Below are positions 33,966 through 46,799 of a DNA stretch of 64,000 bases, one piece after another. The stretch's first letter is position 1. Every line of letters begins with the position of its first letter. Source of the DNA: Bimastos eiseni (Eukaryota > Annelida > Clitellata > Crassiclitellata > Lumbricidae); NCBI GenBank assembly GCA_959347315.1, contig OY365806.1, positions 20,554,747-20,618,746 on the forward strand, written 5' to 3'. A program made the translations under genes and the position numbers. Below the pieces are notes generated by a model. It searched no databases, had not been told where the DNA came from, and saw only the letters and a program-made list of their open reading frames with translations.

Positions 33966-36900
33966 TCTGAATCTCTGGCAAACGGAAGCGGACTTCCTAG
34001 AAGCGGCGCTGGTAAATAAGCTGATGCTCTGCGCTTTGCTTTCGAGTAGAGTGTTACAAGTCTCGAGTCTATAGCGAGCAAATCTAGACAAGCATCAGAC
34101 ACACACGTATACGATGGCACTTTAAGTGCAAGACACAATTACTTTGATTCAACAGAAACGAATTTGCATTCATCGTCTGACATGTCATCAAACGCCAACT
34201 GATCAATTCTAGGGTTGGCCTCTTTTAATTAAGATCTAAATGCTTGTCGTGCTATTTGAGCTCTTCTGGCAAAGAAGACTTTCTTTAATGTCTAGACTTG
34301 CAGGCAAACCATGATTAAATGAAGACTGGAAGCAAGAAAAGAATTATGACGTCGTAGTGGCACCAATTAGCGGCGCCTAATCTTATTCATGGTTTATGTA
34401 GCAGTCTACGTTTAACCTTAATTGTCTCAGGACTTCTTTACGGTTCGTCGATCGGAACACTGCAGCAAATCTATTGACGCCATTTTGTCAACTCCTCAAC
34501 ATCGGCTGCTGCTGCTGTTGATGCCAGTGGGATGACATGACACCGACTCATGATCTTCTGATGTTCTGGGACTCGCGCTATTTATGTAGGCGAAGGGTCC
34601 ACTCTCCGGGGAGCTAACTGTTCAGACTATGGTTTATTATGCTTGTCTTGTCCGCATCTTCCACCCGCTTTTCCCCAGTGTTCCATGACTAGCACAATAA
34701 TTTACTTGCTTGGTGTAATGCCACATATGGTGAATATAAATGAGCGTTATACACTGTAAACTGATATTTGCATTATTAAAATTAATTATGCTGATGACAA
34801 ATATATTTATTTTGAAGATGTATATAGCGCCTCTTCAAGACATCTACTCATTCCGTGCTGAACACGATGAAATACTAATCATGGAGGATTTGATCAGATC
34901 AGAGTGAAAGACATCTCGAGAATTGGTGACGAAATGTTACATATTAAAATTTTTTGTCTTCTTGAAACTGAGTGCATAAAAACCTGTAGAGGACAGCTTG
35001 GTACAGAGGTGACTAAATATTCTAAAAAACAAAGTTCCCGCGAATCTCTTGTAGACCTGACGCCGTATGCTTATTTAACATTTCTGACTAATGAGTCCGT
35101 GTCTTAGACGTTTCTTTTCATTTTGCTTGATAGAAAAAGTCAATAGATGGATGAAGAAAACAGTTGGTCAATTGCAGGACGATGGTCATTTTGACAGTGT
35201 GAATATTTTCGAAGCCTCTATTAATCTGCGTTCTCGTGACTGTGTCTGCACAACTAACCACGTGATGAACACGATGAATTGCGCCTTATCCAATTCAGTT
35301 GGGGCGAGTAACATGGAAGGTCAAACAGCCACAAGGGTCTAGTCTGTTGTTGCATGGAATGACAATCTGCTTATTCATAAGCCTCACTGTGTATATGATG
35401 AGCAACGGTTGTGGTGTAAATCCCTGTGGAACATGTCGTGTATGTCAGAGGAGAAAATCAACATAAAAATGATATCAGGTATCTGATGTAAACATGAAAT
35501 ACATGCATGCTTTAAGACCTGATCATATCAGAACATTGGTCAACTAGGGTTGGTTTGCGATCAAAGCAAATGGCGATGACCTTATGACCTTTTTTCTGCA
35601 TTGAAGTCACCGTGCACAACGCCCGTCTGTAATTCAGGACAACTGAAATAGAAACCGATCGGCTTGTAGAATTTTTCTAATAATTTTTTGCAAAGGAGAG
35701 ACTTGTCAGAATGAAGAATGCGGAATTGCAGATGACTGTAACACAGGTTGGTGGTCGACCATAAACCATTAAATTCATATAATATTGTGTATCGACGCGT
35801 GACACAGTTATTATGTATTATATATATATAGTTATATTGATTATACCTACCTTTTTGCACCATGGAATTTCTGAAAGCTTATGAAACATTAAGTCGGCGT
35901 AGTTATTCGAGCGTTAAATAGTATCAGATGAAGCTATAAAACCTGCGCGAAACTTCAATTTTTCATCATCTTCTGCAATTTAGCTTAACTACTCATAACT
36001 ATGTGTAAGGAAATGATGCTCACTGCAAAAGAGGCAACAACAAGGGATTTTCAAGGGTTCTGGTCAGAAAACCAATACATAATTATAGAGATTTAGGTCT
36101 ACAGCCACCAAATGCTGAACAAGATACAAAGCAGCATAAATACGATCTGTAAATGAAAATTCGGGCGTAAGAAGAAGATATTTATTGACTTTAAATTGAC
36201 TTAAAGTTTAGTAAAAACTCTTCGTTCTCTTCAACCGACCTAGATTTTAAACAGCAGTAAGCTTAATGGCCAACTAAAAATCAACGCTAATTAAAACTTT
36301 CTATTGTCTCTTCCAGAGAAAAATAATTAAACGCCCCCAAAATAGGTTATAATTAAAACAGAATGTTTATTTGCTGCGGCGAGCAACTATTAAACCAGAA
36401 AAGTCGCCAGTGTTGACGAAATGTTCGCATTCGGGACGCTATAAAACAGCTAACAATGAGATGCTGGGAATAAGATAATGGCACTTAGGATGTTGTGAAG
36501 TCTAAATAGCCCGTGAGAGAAGCCTTAAGCAGACGAGTAAACAGACGATTAAACGACGAATGAAGATTAGAGGGTTCATTAGAATTGTGCATGCCATAGG
36601 TATCTTCACGTCTTCATAAATGCTTTTAATTCTCAGAAAAACACGAAATTATCGTCTTTTCTCAAAACTCAACACGCCATAAATATGGTTAATCTGGCTA
36701 GGAAGGTCAGCTCTTAAGTGCACATGAGAGAAAAATCTTTCTCTGAACAAACACAGAGCTTGCAATTCGATCGGCTGGAAATCAAATATCGTTACATTTT
36801 TAGACAGAGAGCAATCTGTGATTAAGGCCAAGCAGGTCAGAATTGTTTAGTCTTTTATACAATCTGAAATCTGATATGAAGCAGATGTGATCTTGTGGTT

Positions 36901-37194
36901 TCCGAGGCTCCGGATTCAAATTCACGAATAAAATTTTGCAGGACGGTGCTAGAGGGCAACAGATTGTAAACCCATACACAGGCCTAGGTATAACAAATAA
37001 AGACAATTCAATGTGAGCTTTAATATATTACATATCAGTCGAATTAAATCATTTAGAGGAAGAGAAACTAGAACAAATTTGACAGTGAGCGATATGAGAC
37101 GAAGAGTTGTGCTTTTATGTTACAGTCAGGAACCAAAAAAGGGTTGCCTGGTTTTGCAGGCATGAATGTTAATGATACCTATGAATGCGACGAT
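33966..37194. other. Gene-free stretch, about 3.2 kb
   Basis: An inverted LINE-tail echo (TATATAGCGCCTCTTCAAGA at 34820) is the only recognised element. Frames at 34904-35107, 35091-35342 and 35582-35863 (minus) are unrecognised. Confidence 0.45.
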
Positions 37195-37255
37195 TATATA
37201 TATATATATGTATATATATAATGATATATATATATGCGATTGACTATTATATATA
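37195..37255. repeat. TA-rich cryptic microsatellite
   Basis: ATATATATATATATGTATAT, ATATAATGATATATATATAT and ATTATATATA blocks. Confidence 0.85.
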
Positions 37256-38430
37256 CGCAGCTTTGCGATGTAGGCTACATGTATTTATGACTCCATGACA
37301 GCGTGCGCTGTATATAATATTTTGCTTAATCAGCGCATTGTAAACGAGCTTCGCACAGAGTCTATTAAGTCAATGAAAACCATTATTGTAGTATTTAGCT
37401 GCGGGCGGCTTTCTGCAGTGCATCACCGAGAAAAGGAGGTTACAAAAGTCGACCTAGGCTTTCAATTCGGTGAATATTTGTGCAGTTGGTACGCCAATGC
37501 GTTTGAACATACATGTAGGCCTACTCGTACGTGTGCATGTGGTTTTGCTGTTGCACTTCTGACGATTAATAACTACGATAGTTGCTTCCATGGCCCAGAG
37601 CTAACGAACCAAGCATGGCTGGAGGAGGAGGAGGAGAGGAAAGGGTGAGAAGGGCATTTAAGAGTAAACATATGGTCCCACGTGAATTTCTACCCTTCTG
37701 AACTTTGTCTTAGAGTTACCAAATATACTTTTGACAATTATTAATGTTGACAAATACGAACTGTCACATTGAGCGATAAAACTAGTTAATTAAGACACAA
37801 CTACACGCAGGTACATTGTACAGTTCCTCGATCGAGTAGTTAACGCAATCATCCAACATTAGGCTTCTATACTACATATTTCTTGTAATAGTAATAAAAC
37901 ATTTATGTAGCGTCACTCAAGAAAAAATTACAGCACCATGGTAACACACTGCCAGCTGATCTTCCACATTGGCGCTAGATGACAACGCTAGGCCATCCCT
38001 CGAGCCACTGGGTGCACGCAGCACGTGTATTCAACGCTTGGTGATATCAGGTGAATCCCAGAATCACCATTGACTATAACAGGCAAGGTCACTCTGAACT
38101 TCTGAAGACGGCGCCAATCGAGATGATACCAACCGGTTTCAGACAGCTTACAGCCTTACTTAGTAGCGGGTGTGTTGATCCGATTCTCAACCGAACGTCA
38201 CGTGATCCCATCCCTCGGGATGCAGACACGCTGAGACCAAGATAATAGTAAATCTTTGTTTTTAATTTCAAACTGACAAACCGAAGAATGATTACAAGAA
38301 CAGTATGAACGAATGATGACGAGTTACTACAGGAGTCGAATTTAACCGTCGGGAGCCACGCAGGGCGTTCATTACGCTTTGCATCTTCATTTTTTTTAAC
38401 AAACGCCGCCGCCTAGCGAAAAAACGAAAT
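37256..38430. other. No recognised gene
   Basis: A 117-codon frame (37295-37648) has several Cys (TCRPTRTCAC) and ends in an acidic run. It is not assignable, and it contains a TAGGCCTA site, a motif typical of non-coding DNA here. Confidence 0.35.
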
Positions 38431-38432
38431 AA

Positions 38433-38520
38433 GTCAATCTTAGGGGGATACGGGTTTCGACCTCAGGGCCTCAAGCGCTGCGTCTCAGTGTGTTTATCAC
38501 TACTCTACGTCCGCCAATGT
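38433..38520 (-). ncRNA. tRNA-like SINE head (degenerate)
   Basis: On the minus strand, GGACGTAGAGTAGTGATAA resembles a Pol III A box. GGTCGAAACCC, about 40 bases later, resembles a B box. Arms do not pair well enough for a functional tRNA, so a tRNA-derived SINE remnant is more likely. Confidence 0.35.
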
Positions 38521-38751
38521 GATGCGATGGAAATATCTTTAAGGCGTTCAACATTTTAGAAACAAAGAATAATTCCAATTGAGCCGATAAAGGACGAATC
38601 CTGTGATCATGAACGCGGGGGAAGGGGGTCAGTGTTATAAACGAATTATTTGTAAGTCGTCCTTATTTGTATGATGATCTGCACGATCATTATTTCATGA
38701 GTTTATGGACCACTTCTCGAGGCCGTTTCAGCATTGCTACTCTTCGGCGTC

Positions 38752-38815
38752 GAACTTAATGACCTTATGCCCTAATGACCCTATGACTTAATTACTTCAT
38801 GACCTTAACGACCCC
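38752..38815 (+). repeat. Short tandem of TAATGACCCTATG-like units
   Basis: About five degenerate copies of a 9-13-bp unit (AATGACCTTATGCCCT, AATGACCCTATGACTT, CATGACCTTAACGACC). Confidence 0.65.
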
Positions 38816-40979
38816 AATGTAGAGCTATGGGTTAGATTGCATAGTTGGAAAAGAATCTAGAGATGTCATGGGAGACTGGACGTGACCGCGGACAAAGCGC
38901 GTATTATGGACAATCGATGGTCAGAAGTAACAGATGGCATACTTTGTTCGTGTTGACAGTCCACGTGTGTCTAATCATTTATCTGCCAGGAACAGATATA
39001 ATACGGGGAAATGCATGCAATGTTCGTAATCTATGACTCGAATCGACTCTATAACAGCATTACACTACATTACCCTGACTCCTCGCTACATTGCAGTCGC
39101 CCATCAGCAGCCGAATTCATGATGCGTTCATTATGGCACGTTAAAAGCTCTTCTGTCACGAACGATTGAAGAAGCATCTGCTAAAGATGAATACTGTCAA
39201 GAAATCCATCGCACGTCGTTCCTCACACACCTCGTTGAAGCATTGTGAATTTACTGTATCCGTTCATCTGCCTTAGAAGCCTATATATAACCACTGATCT
39301 GCGAAGAACCACGCCCAGCCGACGCATGCATGGGATAATAGACATAGATTGCACTTAGAGAGATGGCACTTGATAATAATTATACTGAGATGTGCTACAG
39401 CCTGAGAGAATAGCCATCTTCGCCGGAGGAATCATCGATTTGTTTTGTATACGAGCGATTGTTCACCACGTTCTCAGCAACAGTTGAGTCGACTGTCTAT
39501 TCAGAACCTGCCGGAAGAGTTCAGTTAGGTACTAAACTACATCCATATGCAGAGCGCATTGGATATTATTACGTATAGGCCTATTCATAGAGCCAATTAA
39601 ACGTTTCTTCCCTTTTATAGGATTGGAAATTTAATTAAAAATTGTGACGTTCTCGATTTTATTTTCTATATTTAGACCTACTGTTACCTACAGATCATAC
39701 ATTACAAAGAAATATGTAGGCCCTAATGTAATCGAACATTTATATAGCGCCCTTAAAGGTATGTACTCAGAGATGTTCTCTGCGCTGGCGTAAATGATAT
39801 CAATGTCATTGTGAACGAGCAAAACTGTGCACAGTGAGCTGAAGGGTCGATTTTGATGGGCCCAGGCCCACGCACAAGCATGAAATCAACCGACGGATTC
39901 CGATCGACAGCTGACAGAGGACTTGGATGTTCAGAGTCTCTGGGCGACGTTGCGTCGATGCATGGGTAAAATAATGCAGGTATGCAGGTACGTCAACGGC
40001 AATGACTTGAACCTAATGAAGTGTAGCATTCTCTGACATAAGAATTACCTGTGTGCTTAGTCATAAGATACACAATTCAGTGAATTCACACATAGATATG
40101 ATAATTAATAATGTACTGCAATAGCCTTTCGATGGCGCTCCTGCAGGCAAGCCGGGTTGATTGCACTATCGAACGGAAACTTCATCAGCGCATGTTTCTT
40201 ATTCGCACGTTTTATCTGGCAGCCCTCATTTCTCTTCGTGAACATTTCCGCTGTCACTTTCAGTCTTTGCTATGTTTTATGAGAGAGGAGTCAGGAAGCC
40301 TTTAGAACCGAAGGCCACAGGACAGGAACAAGCCAGCGTCTGCTCTGAGATCCAGTACCACTGAGTCGTAATGCAGTGGCAAAAACAAGGATCAATATGC
40401 ACAGGACAGGAACGTCCCTATGTAGCGTCGTGTCACTAGTTTGTGGGTGATGGTCGAGAGCTATAAATTTTCACATCTTGTTGACATAATAAGCTGATTC
40501 GGTAATTTTTAGTTATGGAGGAAAATTGACGAATAACTATGTCATTTAAATAAGAAAACGCTTTGGGAGGTTTTAGACATCCTAAAAGAGAAGCAAAATT
40601 TGGATTCGGACGACATCCGTGTTTAAGAGTAAAACGTGTAGGCCTACGCCGACTTTTGACGAGTAACCATTCCTCCAATTATAGATTTCGTGGGGGCAAA
40701 ACCATCCAATGAGCGAGGACAATACATTTTAAGAATCGAGGGGGGAACAAAAGATATCTAAAACACGTGTGCTACATTGTAGACTGATGCAATACTTGCA
40801 CAAAAATCCAGAACAAACGACTGCTATTAGTAAGACGACATAAGGTCTAGGACGAAAGTGGACAACACTCTTAAGTGACTTAATTTCAGGTAACATGCTT
40901 CTCTCTGAGTGTCATCGTAAGTTTAAGGCGTACTCTGCGTCTACAACTGTGCATGCCGACTGCTCATCAAGCCTAACAC
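38816..40979. other. No recognised gene
   Basis: An inverted LINE-tail echo sits at 39739 (TTTATATAGCGCCCTTAAAG). A 64-codon frame at 40111-40305 is unrecognised. Confidence 0.45.
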
Positions 40980-41447
40980 GGTGTCACGCGCGACACTCTG
41001 GACGATGGCGTTATATAAAAGTCATCGACCGATAGCAGAGGCGTAGGAGGACTACGGATGAAAATTTCTACCTGAAACCTGAGATTGGAGACATCAAGGG
41101 GTTTCGCCGGAGGCAGACGGCCTCAATACAGACGGCGAGAATTATGCAAAGATCATCGGGGTGTCAAACAACGAAACCCGACACCGCGAGGCAGATGTCA
41201 GAGCCGACTGCCCCTTCCATCTCTGCCACCCACGGTCAAGAAATTCCTGAATCAGTTGAAGATTTGGTCTGGACTGGCTGGTTGACGCGGATCATGAATA
41301 GGAGACAATTCCGATACGAATGGCGCAACGTATTAGGCGGTATAACTAAAAATGATGTAAGGCAATCCGTTGAACCTATTGCCTGTATATGACGCCTGAC
41401 AACGCCCAGCCATGACAGCCGCTAGTCCAACATTAACTGTACGCCCC
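40980..41447 (+). repeat. Dispersed repeat, copy 1 (inverted partner at 51842-52321)
   Basis: Its reverse complement recurs about 10.4 kb downstream. Shared blocks include CACTCTGGACGATGGCG, GGAGGACTACGGATGAAAAT, TTATGCAAAGATCATCGGGG and CATTAACTGTACGCCCC. A frame starting at 41144 reads MQRSSGCQTTKPDTARQMSE, PTAPSIS, ..ESVEDLVWTGWLTRIMNR and continues to 41392. The same peptide is recoverable in the partner, which implies that the ancestor coded for protein. I do not recognise the family. The copy ends exactly where a hAT relic begins. Confidence 0.8.
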
Positions 41448-42414
41448 GAGGGGTTATCAAACTTTTTAAAGCTGTGGACCCCGCAGCATGTCGTGGTTAG
41501 ATGGCGGACCCCTATACAATAAATTTGGTCAATCGACATTATTATTATTTACGCAATGCACTACTGACTACTGTGTCATTCAACACAATTCAACCGTGCA
41601 GCAGATAAGCAAAAGATAATCAAAATATACTGTATTATGTCACTGAAGACATATATTAAAATAAACAATGGTCTTTGCTTCAGTGTGAAGGGTGTGCCTG
41701 TTTTGTGCTGCAGAGTTTGTACAAATTTGGTCATATGCGCGACAAACGTATGCGAACATAAGCTTCCATGTTTAGTCTTGATTTATATTTTGCATTTTTT
41801 TCTGCTTTAATTACAATTCCTTTTGTCGCTCGAATTGTTCCTTTGGCTTATCAGCAACATCTGCATGCATTGTCGTTAAATGGCGCTTTAATTTCCAGGT
41901 TTCATTGACTCATTAGACATGGTTTGCACACATAACACAAGGAGGTTGATCAGCATTTGTTCCGACTCCAATGAAACCATATTAAATATACTCTGGATTA
42001 TACTTGCGGAATTTCTTCTTTTTCTCGTATTTATCTTTGTCGACAGAAACTTCTGATTTCTTATCAGCTTTTCTCTTTAAGATGTATCCATGGTTAAGAA
42101 TAACGTTCAAAAATAATAATATTATATATAAAGAAATTACTTTTAGCACCAATGGCGTCTCTGTTGGTACATCACAATTACAATAACGTGCACTAAAAAT
42201 AGCACAGGAAGGAACTAATGTTACTGGAGTACCTAGACACCAGTAAGTAATAACCATAGAAAGCATGGATAGCTCCGTTGCTTTTATAATTGATGATGAT
42301 AATGAAAACCTTGCAAATGTACTATTCTTATTGTTTTTTGGACCTGCTTGAGGACCCCTTGACAGCAAGCGACTGACTTCAAGGAGTCCGCGGACCACAG
42401 TTTGAAAGCATCTG
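41448..42414 (-). pseudogene. hAT (ZBED-type) transposon relic with BED-finger N-terminus
   Basis: The minus strand from about 42080 reads LKRKADKKSEVSVDKDKYEK, KKKFRKYNPEYI, stop, YGFIGVGTNADQPPCVMC. After a frameshift it gives LKRHLTTMHADVADKPKEQF and ERQKEL, then a stop. The C-x2-C and H-x4-H pairs around LKRHL, with the K-rich start and the R-KYN-x-EY motif, are the BED-finger N-terminus of ZBED5-like hAT transposases. The remaining DDE and hATC parts are absent. The termini GAGGGGTTATCAAACTTTTT (plus, 41448) and CAGATGCTTTCAAACTGTGG (minus, 42414), each followed by a GTGGACCCC- or CCGCGGACTCC-type block, are imperfect TIRs. No 8-bp duplication is convincing. Confidence 0.75.
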
Positions 42415-43477
42415 CAGTACAGATACAGAGACCCGCGCAAAGAAAAAGCAGGGAATCAACGTCACACAAATTCAAAATCAACATCCGATACCGCTACATT
42501 TATTCGTCAGCTGTCGGAGACGTAGGCCTACATGTAGGACGAGAATTAGGAGATTACTATAGGGGAAGTTAAAATTAGAGCGCTACTATAATATGTTTGG
42601 AACAACCTAAGCTGTTGGCACCATTTGAATTTTATTTGATTACTGCAACAAGAGAAGATTTAATCAAAACCATAATATTATTAGTAGGGTGACTTGTTCA
42701 TGTAAATTTACTGTTACAGTTTCAACCCCCCCCCCCCCCTCTAACTTTAAGGCTGGTACTGGGCTTTACCCAGTAGCCATAAAGCACCTGATCTCATCGT
42801 CGATATTCAGCAGCCAATAGATCTGTTCTGGATTGCCTCGCAGGTTTTATATGATCTGATATAGCGTCTTCTGTAACACGGTTAACATGATGTTCGAGTC
42901 GCCCGTAGATGGTGGCCTTATATACAGTATAGGTATAGACGTACAGAAAGGCACGTTGAATGACACAATATGGACGGATATACGATCAGACAACTAGAGA
43001 CTAAACCTAGGCCTAATTGTAGGTTTTGTATGGTGTTGTCTTGATTGTGCGTGTAGACATGTGCGTGTTTTTCATTCGCTTCTTGGTGAAATCCAAACCA
43101 TCCGAAGCACGACAATGAGTAAACTTAGTATTTAGGCCTATAACTAGAATAAATATCGTCGATATGCGCTATAGAAAACAGCGGTCGACTAGTATTGCTG
43201 CCAGTTCGATGATGTCTGATTTTGACAATAATCCCACGGTGTCATTGGAAGCAAAGGTTTGTGATCCTATAGGTCGAATATCTCCAATTAGATGTACATG
43301 TAGCCTAACAGCCGTAGGCGATTGACTCTCTTTATATCGACAGGAAGCTTCGCAATAATCCATGCAGGAACAGCCGCGAATGCACAGTAACTTGACAGAT
43401 CGCAGCTAAGGGCGGTACTTATAGCATATGTCAGTTTATGACTGATTCCTGGTGTATTGTGTCACTGAGCATCAGTC
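42415..43477. other. No recognised gene; poly-C run
   Basis: This includes an uninterrupted C run of about 17 at 42726. Unique-looking otherwise. Confidence 0.5.
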
Positions 43478-43652
43478 GATATATATATGTATATATATAT
43501 GGTGATATATATGTATATATATGGCGATATATATATAGACATAAACTATATATGAAAACAAAATATCCGCACAATAGCACGTTTACCCGATTCAGCCTCA
43601 GTCTTATCGGAATATATATATACATATATATATATATATATGTATATATATA
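43478..43652. repeat. TA-rich cryptic microsatellite, two blocks
   Basis: ATATATATGTATATATATAT with GGCGATATATATAT (43478-43540), and a second block 43610-43652. The blocks are separated by about 70 bp of unique sequence. Confidence 0.85.
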
Positions 43653-43946
43653 AAAGAAGAGCCGTATCAAAAATGCATGAGAAATCGTATCCATCGCACT
43701 CGTGCCTGCTCGTGCGCGTTGTGGCTTCCGAACCATAAATTAGTCCACGTATGTTCCCTCTCTGTCCAATTCAACAGGACTGGGCGCTCTAAGCCGGATG
43801 AGTCTATGCTTGAAGGACATATATTTGATTTATAGTTATATTCGTATTAATCAGTCCGTACACATTCTTCTTCTTCTTCAGAAGATGGAATTGTACGACT
43901 ATACGACGACATTCATGATTGGCTAAAGAGATGCAGATAATGAAGG

Positions 43947-45150
43947 CAGGGCTCAGATTTGATGAGGCCCTAAGCTATTTGAGATATGGGGCCCTCTATA
44001 AGTTCAGATGTTCTATAGCGTCGGTGACAAATAAGATTTTTGGATAGCTAGAGGATTAAACTGAAATACAATTAAGACGTATATTGATAGTGAAATAATA
44101 AATCTTTAACTCAAACTCATTTTTATTCACAACGACCTTAATAATGCAAACCTGGCACAACCCAAGACACAATTTACAAAGGCTTATTATATAATCTCTA
44201 GAAACTGTCATAAGGATTAAGGAACTATAATATTAAACTAAAATATTTTTCTTTCTTGCATGTGCCAGAGCAAAGTCCCTGATGACATCATCAAATGATA
44301 AACTGCGTAGTTTGTCATTTTCTATGCACATGAGACTGAGGGAACATAATTTATCTTGAGTCATTTTTGTTCTAAATTCATTTTTTATCCTCTTCAGCTG
44401 AGAAATAGATCTTTCTCCAGAGCAAGTTGAAACCGTCATACTAAGAAACAATCTCAAAATTGGTTCTACATCATGGATTGCTGATTGGACAAAATCGTTA
44501 AATATTACCCTATACGGACCCTGATGTGTCATACTATCATGTTTCGGTGAAACATGGGCTTGACTATGTCTAACATATTGATGAGAATGCTAGAAATCTC
44601 CTACAACATCTTCAAAATATATTTGGCACAAAGCACTAATTCCTTCACGAATCTCATCTTCTGTAGTTTCTAATTTTGTTAAGAACTTTTTGCAGCATCA
44701 TTGTAAACTGTGGCCCTCTGTGCCAGACTTCACTCCAATGCATCCATCACAGGCATAAATGTTTTGATTCTGAACTTGACTCTTGGCTCAAGGTTCTATA
44801 AAGCATCATTTTCGTCATCATTGATATGTCTTCTTCTATAGTTAATATAACTAGTGAAATGCCAAAAGATAATAAGTTATACAGAATAAGACAGTAAAAT
44901 GCATACAATGTTAACAAGTAAGACGATACCAATAAATTGGATTATCGGCGCGCCGTTTAGTTTAAAAAAATAATTGCTATAAAATCACGCTAATTTTTTT
45001 AAAGGGATGCATTTGATGAAAATTAATAAACCAATACAATTATTTCTATCGATTTTGTTGTGCACAACATACTACGCACTTGCTCACTCGGATAATTTTT
45101 GGGGACCCCATGAAAGTGGGGGCCCTAAGTTAGCTTATTCGTAAATCCTG
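43947..45150 (-). mobile_element. hAT transposon relic with degenerate TIRs
   Basis: The left end is CAGGGCTCAGATTTGATGAG and GCCCTAAGCT. The right end on the minus strand is CAGGATTTACGAATAAGCTA then ACTTAGGGCCCCC. Both have the CAGGG/GATTT...AAGCT..GGGCCC layout of hAT ends. Flanking octamers do not match (AATGAAGG and CATGTTCC). The interior holds the transposase remnant at 44233-44800. Confidence 0.65.
44233..44800 (-). pseudogene. hAT transposase C-terminal half, degraded
   Basis: In minus-strand order: RVKFRIKTFMPVMDALE, then fragments with LAQRATVYNDA and IR..ISALCQIYFEDV in shifting frames, and then a clean 99-codon frame (44532-44233). The clean frame contains VEPILRLFLSMTVSTCSGER, SISQLKRIKNEFRTKMTQDK and LCSLSLMCIENDKLRSLSFD. 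The C-S-G-E-R-S-I-S-x-LK-R-IK motif marks the hATC dimerisation region, and DDVIRDFA matches its tail. The upstream half has stops and frameshifts, and the DNA-binding finger is missing. Confidence 0.8.
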
Positions 45151-45854
45151 CATGTTCCTTCATACATGTTGGTCATGGTTTGCTAAAGCTCTGTAGTCAG
45201 TCTCCTAAGCCAACGCTATCTTCAGCCTGTGGTTTGAGCATCCCTGCTAACATGTTATCACGTGATGACGCTACCCTTTGGCATAGGTAGCCTTCGTTGT
45301 GTCTTGTTTGAGATTTTTTATGTTTTGTCGTGCATAGTTCAGACGATGACATCATTCGACAGAAAACAACTGTTGCTGTTGTTCCCTTGAATTGAAGGAG
45401 GATCCATTGCCACTTTCTGCGCCTTTGCATTGTCATCGAAAGGCGCAAGGCAAATTCTATTCCATTATCCGACTGATAAAGCGCCTAATATCTCTCGCCT
45501 CTCTCCAATTTCTAACACCTCTCCCAGTACAACCTAATCAGAGGCAATCCTAGTGCGAAGAACCTCATATACGTGTCTAGCGTAATTAAGTGGCCCTTAA
45601 ACTAAGTGTCACAATTACATTCAAATTGGACTCATAAATAGACGCGTGTTTATGCGATTTAAATACCATATCCCGTCTTTGAAATTCATCGCAGCAAAGG
45701 CTCCTTACATCATATTTATAGCATATATGTCATAAGGCACCTCTGTAGATGTCTCTAGAGATCCCGCGGCCATAGCTTACACGTAGTTCTTAAATTTAAG
45801 ATGCTAACAACAATGATCATCGATGTAAACAGCGTCCCTAAACTCAATCTCAGG
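45151..45854. other. No recognised gene
   Basis: An 83-codon minus frame (45197-45448) has no domain. A LINE-tail-like GGCACCTCTGTAGATGTCTC lies at 45735. Confidence 0.45.
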
Positions 45855-46791
45855 CAGTGGCGGCTCTAGGTTTTTCCATCGGGGAGGAGGGGGGCAGAGG
45901 CCGAGGTCCCGAGAGAAGAGGCCAATTGGATACCCGAATTTGTCGAAACTGAGAGTGCAAGATATAGCTCCACACTGAGTGACATCGACCAAATACATGT
46001 AGGCCTATATGCTTTATGGAGCAACATGAATTCTTCACATCAATAAACCAGACATTTTTAAATAGAGCTTGAAGCAAAAATCTACAACCTTTACCTTATA
46101 AAGTAATAATAAGTAATTATAAGTAGTAATAGGTATCCTCTGGAATAGATTATTTCCCGAAATTACATTCAATGACAGTACGTGGTAATGGAAATAAATG
46201 GCCAATGTCTTCCAACTGCTTCCAACTGCTGGACACTCTTATTAACACTGCTCATTACACTTGCACCATCATAGGCCAACTAAACCTGAATTTAAGAGCA
46301 TCTAAAATAAGCCATCACAATTACTTTGCATCTAATCCGTTTGCTGATTTGAAATCTTGAAATAATTCGTGCACTTTCCTGTTGGCAAAAAATCGTATTA
46401 CAAAGAATAGCTCTTCCTGCGATTAATATCCTTTGTCCCATCAACAAACTATATATACTCCTTGACCACGTCAGTTAGGCCTATCTGATCCTTGACCATA
46501 TCTATCACTAAAAATTCTCAGCAAGTAAGTAAGTGATCCTGTGAGAATGTTTGGACAAATAATTTCAGATTTTGTTATGCAAGTTAATTAGTATTTCGTG
46601 CCTTGAGGATGCCCCCCCAAATAATTCTGAATTTCATCATGCATCATATCTTAGCAAGTAAATATCAACTGTAAATGACACCATACTTAACAGCATATTG
46701 GAAAAAATCTGGGGGCCAGTGGGGGGCACGAGCACAGTTATGGGGGGGGGAGGGGCATGGCCCCTCTGACCTCCCTGCGGTGCCGCCACTG
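45855..46791. mobile_element. 937-bp non-autonomous hAT element with 8-bp target duplication
   Basis: The ends are CAGTGGCGGCTCTAGG and, inverted, CAGTGGCGGCACCGCAGG. The flanks ATCTCAGG (45847-45854) and ATCTTAGG (46792-46799) match at 7 of 8. G-rich subterminal runs (GGGGAGGAGGGGGG and TGGGGGGGGGAGGGG) occupy both ends. No transposase remains. Confidence 0.85.
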
Positions 46792-46799
46792 ATCTTAGG

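Noticed and set aside
37295..37648. Host gene exon with Cys-rich domain
   Set aside because: No recognisable domain or splice context, and it overlaps a TAGGCCTA site characteristic of non-coding DNA here.
43947..45150. Intact hAT element
   Set aside because: Termini are imperfect, flanking octamers differ and the transposase has several stops and shifts.
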